Positions 28,612 to 37,552 of a stretch of 64,000 nt of DNA are shown piece by piece. The number at the start of each line of letters is the position of its first letter. The first letter of the stretch is position 1. Both the position numbers and the translations under genes were made by a program. Source of the stretch: Pseudomaricurvus hydrocarbonicus (GTDB taxonomy: Bacteria > Pseudomonadota > Gammaproteobacteria > Pseudomonadales > Cellvibrionaceae); the NCBI RefSeq assembly GCF_011602365.1, contig NZ_JAAONZ010000021.1, forward strand, positions 1-64,000, given 5' to 3'. The notes beneath the pieces were generated by a model. It was not told the DNA's origin. It saw only the letters and a list, made by a program, of their open reading frames with translations, and did no database searches.

Positions 28612-29631
28612 TCAGGCGTCGTCCGCACCGTAAACGGCTTTGAGTATCTCACCGGCACCGGCCGCCAACAGCCGTTCGGCCAGCTCAATACCCAGGGCTT
28701 CCGCGTCTTGTACTGGTCCGCGCAGCTCATCTTCCAGCATCACCGAGCCATCGGGACTCCCCACCAGGCCACGCAGCCACAGCTGGTCGTCGCCTTCGTG
28801 CAGGGCAAAACACCCAATCGGCACCTGGCAGCCGCCTTCCAGGCGTCGGTTCATCGCACGTTCGGCGGTAACCGTCTCGGCGGTGGACGCACAATGCAGC
28901 GGCGCCAGCAACTCAATGATGCGCTGATCCTGAGTGCGGGTTTCGATACCCACCGCCCCCTGACCACCGGCGGGCAGGCAGTATTCCGGGGCGATGTAAT
29001 CGCGAATGCGGTCTTCCATGTTCAATCGCAACAGGCCCGCACTGGCCAGAATGATGGCATCGTACTCGCCGTCATCCAGCTTCTGCAGGCGGGTGTTGAC
29101 GTTACCCCGCAGGAATTTCACGGTGACATCCGGGCGTTTGGCCAGCAACTGACACTGACGGCGCAAACTGGAGGTGCCCACCACACTGCCGGCCGGCAAG
29201 GTCTCAAGTGAGTCGTAGCGATTGGACACAAAGGCATCGCGCGGGTCTTCTCGCGGGCAGATCACCGCCAGACCCAGGCCCTCGGGAAACTCCATCGGCA
29301 CATCTTTCATTGAGTGCACCGCAATATCCGCTTCGTCATTGAGCAGGGCGTGTTCCAGCTCTTTCACAAACAGCCCTTTACCGCCGACTTTGGCCAGCGG
29401 CACGTCGAGTATTTTGTCGCCACGACTGACCATGGGCACCAGTTTCACGATCAAATCGGGGTGGTGCGACTCCAGCTCCGCCTTGACGTATTCGGCCTGC
29501 CAGAGGGCGAGGGCGCTTTTGCGGGTGGCAATGCGCAGGGTGTTGGAGCGCCGCTCAGCCGCGCCAGTAGCCGACGAGGAGCCAGTAGCCGACGGGGAGC
29601 CGGTTGCAGACGACGAGGTGGTTGTAGACAT
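28612..29631 (-). CDS. hemC: Porphobilinogen deaminase
   Basis: Builds hydroxymethylbilane from four porphobilinogens. 339 residues against about 310 normally. Family motifs: [58 protein letters not shown], and the dipyrromethane-binding Cys in [12 protein letters not shown] (about residue 268). The surplus is an N-terminal leader of about 28 residues dominated by three copies of a hexapeptide (S/P-SATGS) encoded by an 18-bp DNA repeat. A later start is possible, but the first in-frame ATG is the one used; the native N-terminus is uncertain. Confidence 0.93.
   Translation of the reverse strand: MSTTTSSSATGSPSATGSSSATGAAERRSNTLRIATRKSALALWQAEYVKAELESHHPDLIVKLVPMVSRGDKILDVPLAKVGGKGLFVKELEHALLNDEADIAVHSMKDVPMEFPEGLGLAVICPREDPRDAFVSNRYDSLETLPAGSVVGTSSLRRQCQLLAKRPDVTVKFLRGNVNTRLQKLDDGEYDAIILASAGLLRLNMEDRIRDYIAPEYCLPAGGQGAVGIETRTQDQRIIELLAPLHCASTAETVTAERAMNRRLEGGCQVPIGCFALHEGDDQLWLRGLVGSPDGSVMLEDELRGPVQDAEALGIELAERLLAAGAGEILKAVYGADDA
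29560..29613 (-). repeat. 18-bp tandem repeat in the 5' end of hemC
   Basis: Three 18-base units (plus-strand 29560-29577, 29578-29595, 29596-29613) encode [12 protein letters not shown] and SSATGA-type hexapeptides in the HemC leader. In-frame, so copy number changes would not disrupt the enzyme. Confidence 0.85.
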
Positions 29632-29811
29632 AGGAATTCTCTTTCAGCTGGGGTTCCTGTGGCCGTTAACACCACAGAATATCAGTCTTCGAAATAACAC
29701 GGCGCAAATCATAACAAAGGTGGGCGACAAGTGCTGCCCTGTGTGGTTCGACTCTTCCGCGAAACCCGCACGCCCACCAGCCCCGCCCAGGGCCTGGATC
29801 ATAGATAAGCC

Positions 29812-30561
29812 CTACAGGCGGGTGAGCAATTCTCTCAAGTTGCTGGCGTGCCGGCGGCTGACCACCGGACGGTGGTCGGTGCCGGCGAGGCGAATTTCAA
29901 ACTGCCCGGCCGCGTTTTTGGCCATGGCCTCAACCCTTTTCAAGGCCACCAGAGCGTTGCGATGGACCCGCACAAAGCGGTCGCCCAGCTCGTCCGCCAG
30001 CTCTTTGAGGGTGTCATCAATGAGAGTCTCACCGCCTTCATGGTAGACGGTGACGTATTTCTGGTCGGCGGCAAAATAGAAAATCGACTCGATCGCAATC
30101 AACTCCACCCCGCGCCGGGTGCGGGCACTGATGTGGCTGCGACCTGCGTCCCGGTTCGCGGTCGTCAGATGACCCTGCTGTTGCAGGCTCTGGCGTTGGG
30201 CCCGCGTCACACGCTGCGCCCTGAACAGGATGTCGAGCAGCTTGTCTTTGCGCACGGGCTTGAGCAGGTAGCCCTGGGCGTTGACCGAAAACGCATCCAG
30301 GGCGTGCTGGTCATAAGCGGTACAAAAAATGACCGCCGGAGGATCATCCAGGGCACCGAGCTGTTGCGCGGCCTGCAAACCGTTGTCACCGGGCATGTGA
30401 ATGTCCAGCAGCACAATGTCCGGATCCAGCGCCATCACGGACGCCATGGCCTCTTGCGCATTGGCGGCTTGACCGACAACCCGATAGTCCGCCTCGTCAT
30501 GTAAAATACGCTGTAAGCGATCCCGCGCAAGGGGCTCATCGTCAACGATAATGATGTCCAT
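29812..30561 (-). CDS. algR: AlgR-type LytTR response regulator
   Basis: 249 residues: receiver domain 1-120 with acidic pair DD (7-8), phospho-acceptor Asp53 in VLLDIHMPG, conserved Lys in LLKPVRK; then a LytTR DNA-binding domain from about 145 (RRGVELIAIESIFYFAADQ ... RVHRNALVALKRVE). In Pseudomonas AlgR controls alginate, pilus assembly and virulence genes. The gene order algZ-algR-hemC-hemD is the Pseudomonas order, supporting orthology. 63 bp after algZ. Confidence 0.9.
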   Translation of the reverse strand: MDIIIVDDEPLARDRLQRILHDEADYRVVGQAANAQEAMASVMALDPDIVLLDIHMPGDNGLQAAQQLGALDDPPAVIFCTAYDQHALDAFSVNAQGYLLKPVRKDKLLDILFRAQRVTRAQRQSLQQQGHLTTANRDAGRSHISARTRRGVELIAIESIFYFAADQKYVTVYHEGGETLIDDTLKELADELGDRFVRVHRNALVALKRVEAMAKNAAGQFEIRLAGTDHRPVVSRRHASNLRELLTRL

Positions 30562-30573
30562 AAAGGTTTTTGC

Positions 30574-30616
30574 GTTCCTGCTGGCGGCTATATTTGTGTT
30601 CCTGCTGGCGGCTATA
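30574..30616 (-). repeat. 24-bp period repeat between algZ and algR
   Basis: The 19-mer GTTCCTGCTGGCGGCTATA (plus strand) occurs perfectly at 30574-30592 and 30598-30616. On the minus strand both copies contain AGCAGGAAC upstream of the algR start, so the duplication may have created two ribosome-site-like sequences. Confidence 0.85.
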
Positions 30617-30624
30617 ACTGGCAG

Positions 30625-31827
30625 CTATAAAAAGCTCACCGGGTAACTTAATCTGACCACAAAACAGTGTAACTCGGCATCTGATTCAACATCAGCAGAT
30701 TCTGCCTCAAATGTTTCAAATTGTGCACTGAAACTCGCGGCGTCGCCAAAATACGCCTGCAGTCGATGGCGGATATTGTCCAGCGCGATGCGATTGCCGG
30801 AACTGCCCGTCGCGGTGTCTGGCGAGTTGATTGACGCTCCGCTGTGGCCAAAAGCGGTTTCTGTGACCTTGCCGGGGACCGGGTTGGTGACGCCAAGGGT
30901 CAATTGCTCCCCTTGCAGCCCCACATCAATGGTCACCAGGCCGCCCTCCGGCAAAGGCTGGATGCCGTGCTGAATGGCATTTTCCAGCAGCGGCTGCAGC
31001 AACAGGCTGGGAATCCGGCAGGGGATGGAGCCCTCGCCCAGCACCGGATCCACCCGCCAGCGAACCTGCAATCTGTCACCGAGGCGGGTTTTCTCAATCT
31101 CCAGATACTGATGGCACAAGTCCAGCTCGTCCGCCAACGCCACCAGCCCCGGTTCCGCCAGGCTGGCGCGAAACAGACTGGACAGATCTTCCACCAGGCG
31201 CTCTGCCAGCTCCGGCCGGGTGGCAATCAAACTGGCGATGCTGTTCATGCTGTTGAATAAAAAATGCGGTTGTATGCGTGACTGCAAGGCCTGCAAACGG
31301 GCACTTAATTCCGCTTTCTGTTGATTGCTCCACTGCTGCTGCACGTACAGGTATCGCAGCACCACGCCGGCAAAAATCGCCGCGAGCAGTAAATTCCCCA
31401 GCAGGGTGTCAAGGTCATCGTCCTGCCAGCCATCAACGCCCCACAACCCCAGTCCGGAGCACAACAGCGTCACCCCCAGCACCAGCAGATAACAGAGAGC
31501 ACCGGCCAGCCAGGCCGGTAACCGCGACAGTCGAAACCGCAGCGGACACAGCAAAGCCGCACTCAGCAACACGATCCACTGCATCAGGAATGAGCGCAAA
31601 CCCAGCCCCTCCCAGTCAAACCGGCCGAGCCCCGAGTCCGCCAGGGTCAACGCCAGTGCCAGCAGCTCCCCCAGCAACACCAGCAGAAAAACGGCCTGCA
31701 GGCTGCACATATCCGGCAGAAACGGAGACAGGAAGGGCGGTGCCGGCCTGGTCAGCGAGTTCGCTGTCCCCGCGCGGGCCGCGCTCACGGCAGGCGCTGC
31801 GGCCTCAGATGTGGTGGGTATTGCCAT
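30625..31827 (-). CDS. algZ: AlgZ/FimS-type LytS-family sensor histidine kinase
   Basis: 400 residues: four or so hydrophobic helices between about 40 and 155 (LQAVFLLVLLGELLALALTL, FLMQWIVLLSAALLCPL, LAGALCYLLVLGVTLL, LLGNLLLAAIFAGVVLRYL), then His_kinase domain with LQSRIQPHFLFNSMNSIASL (His near 192) and an ATPase domain with LLQPLLENAIQHGIQP. As in AlgZ, the membrane part has no obvious extracytoplasmic sensor. The partner is AlgR downstream. Divergent from argH. Confidence 0.9.
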   Translation of the reverse strand: MAIPTTSEAAAPAVSAARAGTANSLTRPAPPFLSPFLPDMCSLQAVFLLVLLGELLALALTLADSGLGRFDWEGLGLRSFLMQWIVLLSAALLCPLRFRLSRLPAWLAGALCYLLVLGVTLLCSGLGLWGVDGWQDDDLDTLLGNLLLAAIFAGVVLRYLYVQQQWSNQQKAELSARLQALQSRIQPHFLFNSMNSIASLIATRPELAERLVEDLSSLFRASLAEPGLVALADELDLCHQYLEIEKTRLGDRLQVRWRVDPVLGEGSIPCRIPSLLLQPLLENAIQHGIQPLPEGGLVTIDVGLQGEQLTLGVTNPVPGKVTETAFGHSGASINSPDTATGSSGNRIALDNIRHRLQAYFGDAASFSAQFETFEAESADVESDAELHCFVVRLSYPVSFL

Positions 31828-31884
31828 GCTCAGTCAACCGGTCGGGTGCGTCAGAGTGCACCTGAAAGCGCACGGGATAATGTC

Positions 31885-31957
31885 GTTGGCGGTGCACTTT
31901 AAAACCCCTTGGGCGGTGCACTTGAGAATGCCTTGAGCGGTGCATGTGAGACAGACC
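31885..31957 (+). repeat. 24-bp tandem repeat, three copies
   Basis: Units at 31885, 31909 and 31933 share TTGGGCGGTGCACTT-like cores; each has the palindrome GTGCAC or GTGCAT. A fourth, weaker GTGCAC lies at 31857-31862. Confidence 0.8.
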
Positions 31958-32012
31958 TCGATTGCATATTGAACAGACCTTTTCCGATAGCCCTTTTTTG
32001 GGCCAAGCTGGG

Positions 32013-32048
32013 CTATAATAACGGGCTTTTCTATAGTAACGGGCTTTT
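32013..32048 (+). repeat. 18-bp duplication carrying a -10-like box
   Basis: CTATAATAACGGGCTTTT (32013-32030) is followed by CTATAGTAACGGGCTTTT (32031-32048). The first copy includes a perfect TATAAT at 32014-32019; the second has TATAGT. No good -35 at the right distance was found. Confidence 0.8.
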
Positions 32049-32135
32049 AGCCCCGGATGTAAACAGTTGCCACAGGCGCCAAACAGCCTCACGTTGGCAG
32101 ACTTGCGTCCAGACGACAACCGATGAGACCGATTT

Positions 32136-33536
32136 ATGAGCCAGGACGATAAGACCAATCAACAGTGGGGCGGCCGCTTCAATGAGCCCACCGATGCCTT
32201 TGTGCAGCGCTTTACCGCCTCCATTCAATTTGACCAGCGGCTCTATCGCCACGACATTCAGGGCTCTATCGCTCACGCCACCATGCTGGAAACCGCCGGG
32301 GTTCTGACCACCGAGGAGCGCGACGCCATCATCGCCGGCCTCAACGAAGTGCAGGCCGACATCGAATCCGGCAAGCAGGAGTGGTCCATTCCGCTGGAAG
32401 ACGTGCACATGAACGTCGAGTCCGCGCTCACCGGCAAAATCGGCATCACCGGTAAAAAGCTGCACACCGGCCGCTCCCGCAACGACCAGGTGGCCACCGA
32501 CATTCGCCTCTGGCTGCGTGACGAAATCGATGCGATTTCCCGCGAGCTGACCCGCCTGCAGCAAGGCATGATCGGCCTGGCCGAGAACGAAGCCGACACC
32601 ATCATGCCAGGCTTTACGCACCTGCAGACCGCCCAACCGGTGACCTTTGGCCACCACCTGCTGGCCTGGAACGAAATGCTGGAGCGTGACTTCGGCCGTT
32701 TGCAGGACTGCCGCAAGCGCCTGAATCAGTCACCGTTGGGGGCCGCCGCCCTGGCGGGGACCACCTACCCGATTGACCGCGAGCTGACCGCCTCGCTGCT
32801 GGGCTTTGAACAGCCCACCCGCAACAGCCTGGACTCGGTTTCCGACCGCGACTTTGCCATCGAATTCTGCGCTTTCGCCAGCCTGCTGCTGACCCACATG
32901 TCACGCATGTCCGAAGAGCTGATCCTGTGGACTTCAGCCCAGTTCAATTTCATTGATCTGCCCGACCGCTTCTGCACCGGATCGTCGATCATGCCGCAGA
33001 AGAAAAACCCGGACGTCCCGGAACTGGTGCGCGGTAAAACCGGCCGCGTCACCGGCCACCTGATCAGCCTGCTGACACTGATGAAATCCCAGCCACTGGC
33101 CTACAACAAGGACAATCAGGAAGACAAGGAACCTCTGTTCGACACCGTGGATACCGTCAAGGATTGCCTGCGCGCATTTGCCGATATGATTCCCGCCATC
33201 GAAGCCAAAAAAGACAGCATGCTGGAAGCCGCCAAACGTGGATTCTCCACCGCGACGGATCTCGCCGACTATCTGGTGCGCCAGGGCGTGGCGTTCCGTG
33301 ACGCCCATGAGATTGTCGGCAAATCGGTGGCGTATGGGATTCAGCAGGGCAAAGACCTGTCGGAAATGAGCCTCGAAGAACTGCAACAGTTCTCCGACAC
33401 CATCGCCGCAGACGTCTTTGAGGTGCTGACACTGGAAGGCTCCGTGGCCGCCCGTGACCACATCGGTGGCACCGCCCCCAACCAGGTGCGCGCAGCCGCG
33501 AAAACGGCCTTACAGCGGGTCGCCGAACGCGGCTGA
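32136..33536 (+). CDS. argH: Argininosuccinate lyase
   Basis: Last step of arginine synthesis. 466 residues, normal. Fumarase/aspartase superfamily: N-terminal [17 protein letters not shown], catalytic [17 protein letters not shown], second region [17 protein letters not shown], signature [12 protein letters not shown] (about 283-294). Opposite to algZ, as in Pseudomonas. Confidence 0.98.
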   Translation: MSQDDKTNQQWGGRFNEPTDAFVQRFTASIQFDQRLYRHDIQGSIAHATMLETAGVLTTEERDAIIAGLNEVQADIESGKQEWSIPLEDVHMNVESALTGKIGITGKKLHTGRSRNDQVATDIRLWLRDEIDAISRELTRLQQGMIGLAENEADTIMPGFTHLQTAQPVTFGHHLLAWNEMLERDFGRLQDCRKRLNQSPLGAAALAGTTYPIDRELTASLLGFEQPTRNSLDSVSDRDFAIEFCAFASLLLTHMSRMSEELILWTSAQFNFIDLPDRFCTGSSIMPQKKNPDVPELVRGKTGRVTGHLISLLTLMKSQPLAYNKDNQEDKEPLFDTVDTVKDCLRAFADMIPAIEAKKDSMLEAAKRGFSTATDLADYLVRQGVAFRDAHEIVGKSVAYGIQQGKDLSEMSLEELQQFSDTIAADVFEVLTLEGSVAARDHIGGTAPNQVRAAAKTALQRVAERG

Positions 33537-33940
33537 ATCTCAGCCACACTCACCGGGAGCAAGCGTTACAACGTGCTCTCCCGTGAGTGCCGCCGATCAG
33601 TGGCTGCACCCTGCGCAGCCACTGATACCCTCACGCCGTCTCTACCCCCGCTCCCGCCAGAACACCTCCCCGGGCAAAACACCTCTCCCGCCAGAGCAAT
33701 GCACAGGTCTGATCGCGACCAACCCGGCCTTTTCCCGGCTCAATACTGACGAGGTCGAGAAGTTACAGACCATTGGCGACAAACTTACTGTCAGCTACAC
33801 TTAATCGATAATAACGAACTTGGCTTAGGGCTCCGTCACCGGCAGGGAATAAACACCTGCCACCGGCACTGAATTCTTCACCCTCCCCATGCATTAAGGC
33901 CACCAGACGTCGAACCCTTACTGAAGACCGGTCTACTTGT
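33537..33940. other. Intergenic region argH to hybrid kinase
   Basis: 404 bases without a gene. Two hairpins follow argH: an imperfect one around 33547-33588 (ACTCAC/GTGAGT arms) and a perfect 12-pair one at 33596-33626. The rest is C-rich to about 33700, then more AT-rich before the kinase start, where a promoter is likely. Confidence 0.55.
33596..33626 (+). terminator. Perfect 12-bp stem after argH
   Basis: ATCAGTGGCTGC - ACCCTGC - GCAGCCACTGAT. No T-run follows, so this is either a Rho-assisted end point or an mRNA-stabilising hairpin. Confidence 0.5.
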
Positions 33941-36900
33941 ATGACGACAAACAACGGCAGCAAGCCTCGCAAACGTCACAAACCCGATCAACTCGAAGCG
34001 CTGCAGGCGCACATCCGCGAGCTGGAAGCCCGACTGGCCCAACATGAATCCACGGGATCAGCCATCGCCGCCTCACCTGACGACACGCAAGAGCTGCAAT
34101 CCGAAGCGGAGTTCGCACAAATTCTGCAACGCACCTCCCACACGATCTGTTTCACCTGGCGCAACAACGGCAAGGGGTTGGTCTACAGCAAAAATGCCGC
34201 CGAAGTGATGGGCTACTCCCACGACACCTTCCACCACAATTTTATTCGCGAGCACATCGTCGAAGAGGACCGCGAGCGGATTCGCCAATGCTTTAAAGAC
34301 TGCATTCTCAACGGAACAGATTACAGCACCCAGTTGCAGGCGTATTCACGCACCGGTACCCCCACATGGTTGCAGCTGCGGGTTCATGTAAAGTCCCGCG
34401 ATGCCAATGGCCAGGCCAGCTACCTGATCGGCACCGTCACCGACATTGACACCATCAAACGCAAGGAGCTGGAACAAACCGCGATTGCCCGCACCGAACA
34501 ATGGTTGCACCAGACTTTGCGCAAGCTGCTGGAGGACGGCGGCTGGGCCACTATCAATCAGACCCTGAAGGCGCTGGCAGAACACTTTGAACTGGTGCGC
34601 TGCTCCCTGCGCTGGTTTGACCCCCAAACCCAACAAATGACAATGGTTTCACACTGGTCCTCCGATCCGAAGGAACAGGTCATTGAGGATCCTGTGGCCG
34701 GCCATCCGTTTGACAATTTTCCGGTGTTGAGCCAAAGCCTGGCCAACCGCAAACCCCTGGTGCTGGATAAACAGGGCATCGCCAGGATGGATCCGCGCAT
34801 CGCGTCTTTTTTCCAGAAATACGGCATCGCTTCGGCGCTTCTCATCCCTATTTTCTATCAGGACAATCTGGACGGCCTGCTCACCCTGCCTTCTGACCAG
34901 GAAGATAAACAGTGGCACAGCCGCGACCTGGAAGCGGCCGTCATCATTGCCGACGCCATTTCCCGCGCCGTTAACCAGCACCGCACCACCCGCCACCTCG
35001 AAGAGAGCGAGCAGCGCTACACTTTCGCCTTGCAGGCCTCTAAAGATGGACTTTGGGATTGGGACCTGGTCAATCGGCGCATGCACTTCAGCCCCAGTTA
35101 CCTGCAGATGCTTGGCTATGAGGAGGGCGAAATCGATGCCACCCCCCAAGCCGTTTTAAAACGGTTAATACACCCTGAGGATGTGCAATACATCCTGCAC
35201 ATTGCCCAACAGGCCCTCAAGGCCCCCGAGCAACCGGTGCAGTGTGAATACCGCATGCGGCATAAAGATGGCCACACCCTGTGGATATACTCCAGAGCCA
35301 TTCTGGTGGACATCGATCACGACGGTAATCCTCAACGTGCCATTGGGGTCAATGCCGACATCACCCAGTTCAAACAGGCACAACAGGAATTGCGCCAGGC
35401 CAAAATAGAAGCTGAAAACGCCAGCCAGATCAAAACCGAGTTTCTCACCCGCATGAGCCACGAGATCCGCACCCCCATGAACGCCATCATCGGCATGGGG
35501 CACCTGCTGCAAGACACCTCTCTCAGCCGCCGACAGCAGGACTACCTCAACAGCATCCAGCAATCGGCTTTTTGCCTGCTCCACACCATTGATGAGATTC
35601 TCGACTTTTCCAAACTGGAATCCGGTGAGGTGTTGCTGGCCCACTCCCACCTGGATTTAAACCAGATCTTTGAACAGCTGGCCAAAACCCACACCGACAG
35701 TGCACAGGCCAAGCACCTCGAACTCATCATTGATATCGATTCAAACGTGCCTCGCTTCATCAAAGGGGACGCCTGCCGACTGCATCAGGTGCTGGACAGC
35801 CTGCTGAACAATGCCGTGAAGTTTACCCGCCGGGGTGAGGTTAGCCTGCGCACCCGCACCGTGGGGCACCGGAAAAACAAGATCCAACTGGAGTTTGCCA
35901 TCGCCGATACCGGCATTGGCATCGAACCTGAAGCCATACCGCTGCTGGGCAAGCCTTTCACCCAGGTAGACGGCTCGACGTCACGCCAGTTTGGCGGCAC
36001 CGGCCTGGGACTCGCCATTTGCCGCCATCTGATCCAGCAAATGGGCGGGGAGTTACAGATCAGCAGCCAACAGGGGGTGGGCAGCTGCTTTTCCTTTACC
36101 CTGACGTTTGAGCGCAGCCAGCTGGGGGAGCAAGCGATCCAGCACAATCCGGAACGCTTCAACGATCTGCGCACCCTGATTGTGGATGATTATCCAGGTA
36201 CCCTGCGGGCCCTGACCAATACGGCCAGGTCCCTGCAATTGAACGTGGATACCGCCACCAATGCCCAATCGGCTCTGGAAATGTTACTAAGAGCCGATAG
36301 CACACCGGGGCAGTATTACCAACTGTTGCTCATCGACCTCAAGGTTCCCGGTATCAATGGCGCCCAAACCTGCAGGATCATTGAGGAGTCCAAACACATT
36401 CAACACAAGCCGCGGGCGATCCTGATCGCTGACCAACGGCTCAACTCGCTGGCGGACCTCAATCACCCAACCGATAACCTGCAGGGCCTGATCCACAAAC
36501 CCGTCACGCCCTCACGCCTGTACGATGCCCTGGCGCAGGTGTTTGGTGAAGCCGTCCTGGCATCGGTCTCGACGGAGCCCCCCATGGACAACGACTGTCC
36601 CCCACAGGACACAAACCCGGAAGATGTGCAGATCAACGAAGCGCTGCAGGGTGCGCACATTCTGCTCGCGGAAGACAACGTGGTGAACCAAAAGGTCGCC
36701 ATCGGTATTCTGAAAAAACGCGGTACCCACGTCACCCTCGCCAACAATGGCCAGGAGGCCATTGATGCCCTGGAACAGCATCAGGCCGGCACCTTCGATG
36801 CGATCTTAATGGACATGGAAATGCCCTGCGTGGATGGTTACGAGGCCACGCGCCGCATCCGTGCAGGCAACATTTGCCCGGACATTCCCATCATCGCCAT

Positions 36901-37048
36901 GACCGCACACGCCCTGCAAGGAGACCGGGAGCGCTGTCTGGCAACCGGCATGGACGATTACATCACCAAACCCGTGAGTCCGCAGAAGCTGTACCGGACT
37001 CTGGCCCAACACCTGAAGCGGCAGGCCCCCGTCAACAGTCGCCATTGA
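33941..37048 (+). CDS. Soluble hybrid histidine kinase (PAS-GAF-PAS-HK-REC-REC)
   Basis: 1035 residues with no signal or membrane helix. Basic N-terminus and coiled coil (8-40), PAS around 55-180 (MGYSHDTF, WLQLRVHVKSRD), GAF around 190-345, PAS/PAC around 355-490 (WDWDLVNRRMHFSPSYLQML, MRHKDGHTLWIYSRA), HisKA with [15 protein letters not shown] near 505-520, HATPase with VLDSLLNNAVKFT and [16 protein letters not shown]1 from about 745 (LIVDDYPG, acceptor in LLIDLKVPG) and REC2 from about 905 (ILLAEDNVVNQ, acceptor in LMDMEMPCVDG). No Hpt. Cytoplasmic sensing, perhaps of a small molecule through GAF. No cognate regulator adjacent. Confidence 0.88.
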   Translation: MTTNNGSKPRKRHKPDQLEALQAHIRELEARLAQHESTGSAIAASPDDTQELQSEAEFAQILQRTSHTICFTWRNNGKGLVYSKNAAEVMGYSHDTFHHNFIREHIVEEDRERIRQCFKDCILNGTDYSTQLQAYSRTGTPTWLQLRVHVKSRDANGQASYLIGTVTDIDTIKRKELEQTAIARTEQWLHQTLRKLLEDGGWATINQTLKALAEHFELVRCSLRWFDPQTQQMTMVSHWSSDPKEQVIEDPVAGHPFDNFPVLSQSLANRKPLVLDKQGIARMDPRIASFFQKYGIASALLIPIFYQDNLDGLLTLPSDQEDKQWHSRDLEAAVIIADAISRAVNQHRTTRHLEESEQRYTFALQASKDGLWDWDLVNRRMHFSPSYLQMLGYEEGEIDATPQAVLKRLIHPEDVQYILHIAQQALKAPEQPVQCEYRMRHKDGHTLWIYSRAILVDIDHDGNPQRAIGVNADITQFKQAQQELRQAKIEAENASQIKTEFLTRMSHEIRTPMNAIIGMGHLLQDTSLSRRQQDYLNSIQQSAFCLLHTIDEILDFSKLESGEVLLAHSHLDLNQIFEQLAKTHTDSAQAKHLELIIDIDSNVPRFIKGDACRLHQVLDSLLNNAVKFTRRGEVSLRTRTVGHRKNKIQLEFAIADTGIGIEPEAIPLLGKPFTQVDGSTSRQFGGTGLGLAICRHLIQQMGGELQISSQQGVGSCFSFTLTFERSQLGEQAIQHNPERFNDLRTLIVDDYPGTLRALTNTARSLQLNVDTATNAQSALEMLLRADSTPGQYYQLLLIDLKVPGINGAQTCRIIEESKHIQHKPRAILIADQRLNSLADLNHPTDNLQGLIHKPVTPSRLYDALAQVFGEAVLASVSTEPPMDNDCPPQDTNPEDVQINEALQGAHILLAEDNVVNQKVAIGILKKRGTHVTLANNGQEAIDALEQHQAGTFDAILMDMEMPCVDGYEATRRIRAGNICPDIPIIAMTAHALQGDRERCLATGMDDYITKPVSPQKLYRTLAQHLKRQAPVNSRH

Positions 37049-37195
37049 CCCTGCCGTCCAGGCCCCGCACGGAGCCATTCAACTCCCGCAGGGTGCTATT
37101 TAACTGCTGGCACCCCCACGCCAACCACCGGTATACTAGGCGGCTTAACCCTGGAAACGAAAACCGCTGGGCTAGCCCCATTTTTTGGAGATCCA

Positions 37196-37339
37196 ATGCG
37201 ACTTTTTTCCCTGATATTGGCAACTGCCCTGCTGTTAGGTGGCCTGATAGGCTGCGGCCAGAAAGGCCCCCTTTACCTGCCCCAGCCGGAAGAAGCGGCT
37301 CAACAATCCGCCGTAAACACACCGGCCAAAAACAGCTGA
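37196..37339 (+). CDS. lptM: LptM (YifL)-type small outer-membrane lipoprotein
   Basis: 47 residues. Signal peptide MRLFSLILATALLLGG, lipobox L-I-G-C with the lipidated Cys at position 20, then the invariant CGQKGPLYLP of the LptM/LppL family and a short Gln/Ala-rich tail. LptM assists folding and disulphide maturation of the LptD/E lipopolysaccharide translocon in E. coli. Strong TTTTTTGGAGATCCA ribosome site. Located directly upstream of lysA, as in Pseudomonas and Enterobacteria. Confidence 0.92.
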   Translation: MRLFSLILATALLLGGLIGCGQKGPLYLPQPEEAAQQSAVNTPAKNS

Positions 37340-37552
37340 GGCAGAGCGCAAGCGGCCATTTTTCTTGGCTGATACCGTTGCAGCCGATATCGCCCCGGTA
37401 GCCAACGGGCCAATTACGAACGAGCCGGTTACCACGAAAAACAGACCGATCGAACCCTGAACACCAGCCACACAGCTCAGGCTTTCAGATCACCGGACAC
37501 AGATTTTCAGATTTCACGGCGTAGACCCCGGATCACTAGACAAGAGTTACCC

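Larger units (their letters stand above)
31828..32135. other. algZ-argH divergent region with two repeat blocks
   Basis: 308 bases between divergent starts. Holds the 24-bp GGCGGTGCACTT repeats (31885-31957), an inverted repeat GCCCTTTTTTGGGC (31990-32003), and an 18-bp duplication containing a TATAAT (32013-32048). Promoters for both genes must lie here. Confidence 0.6.

Noticed and set aside
28417-29211. Plus-strand open frame opposite hemC/hemD
   Set aside because: Lies antisense to two strongly supported haem genes and has no family features.
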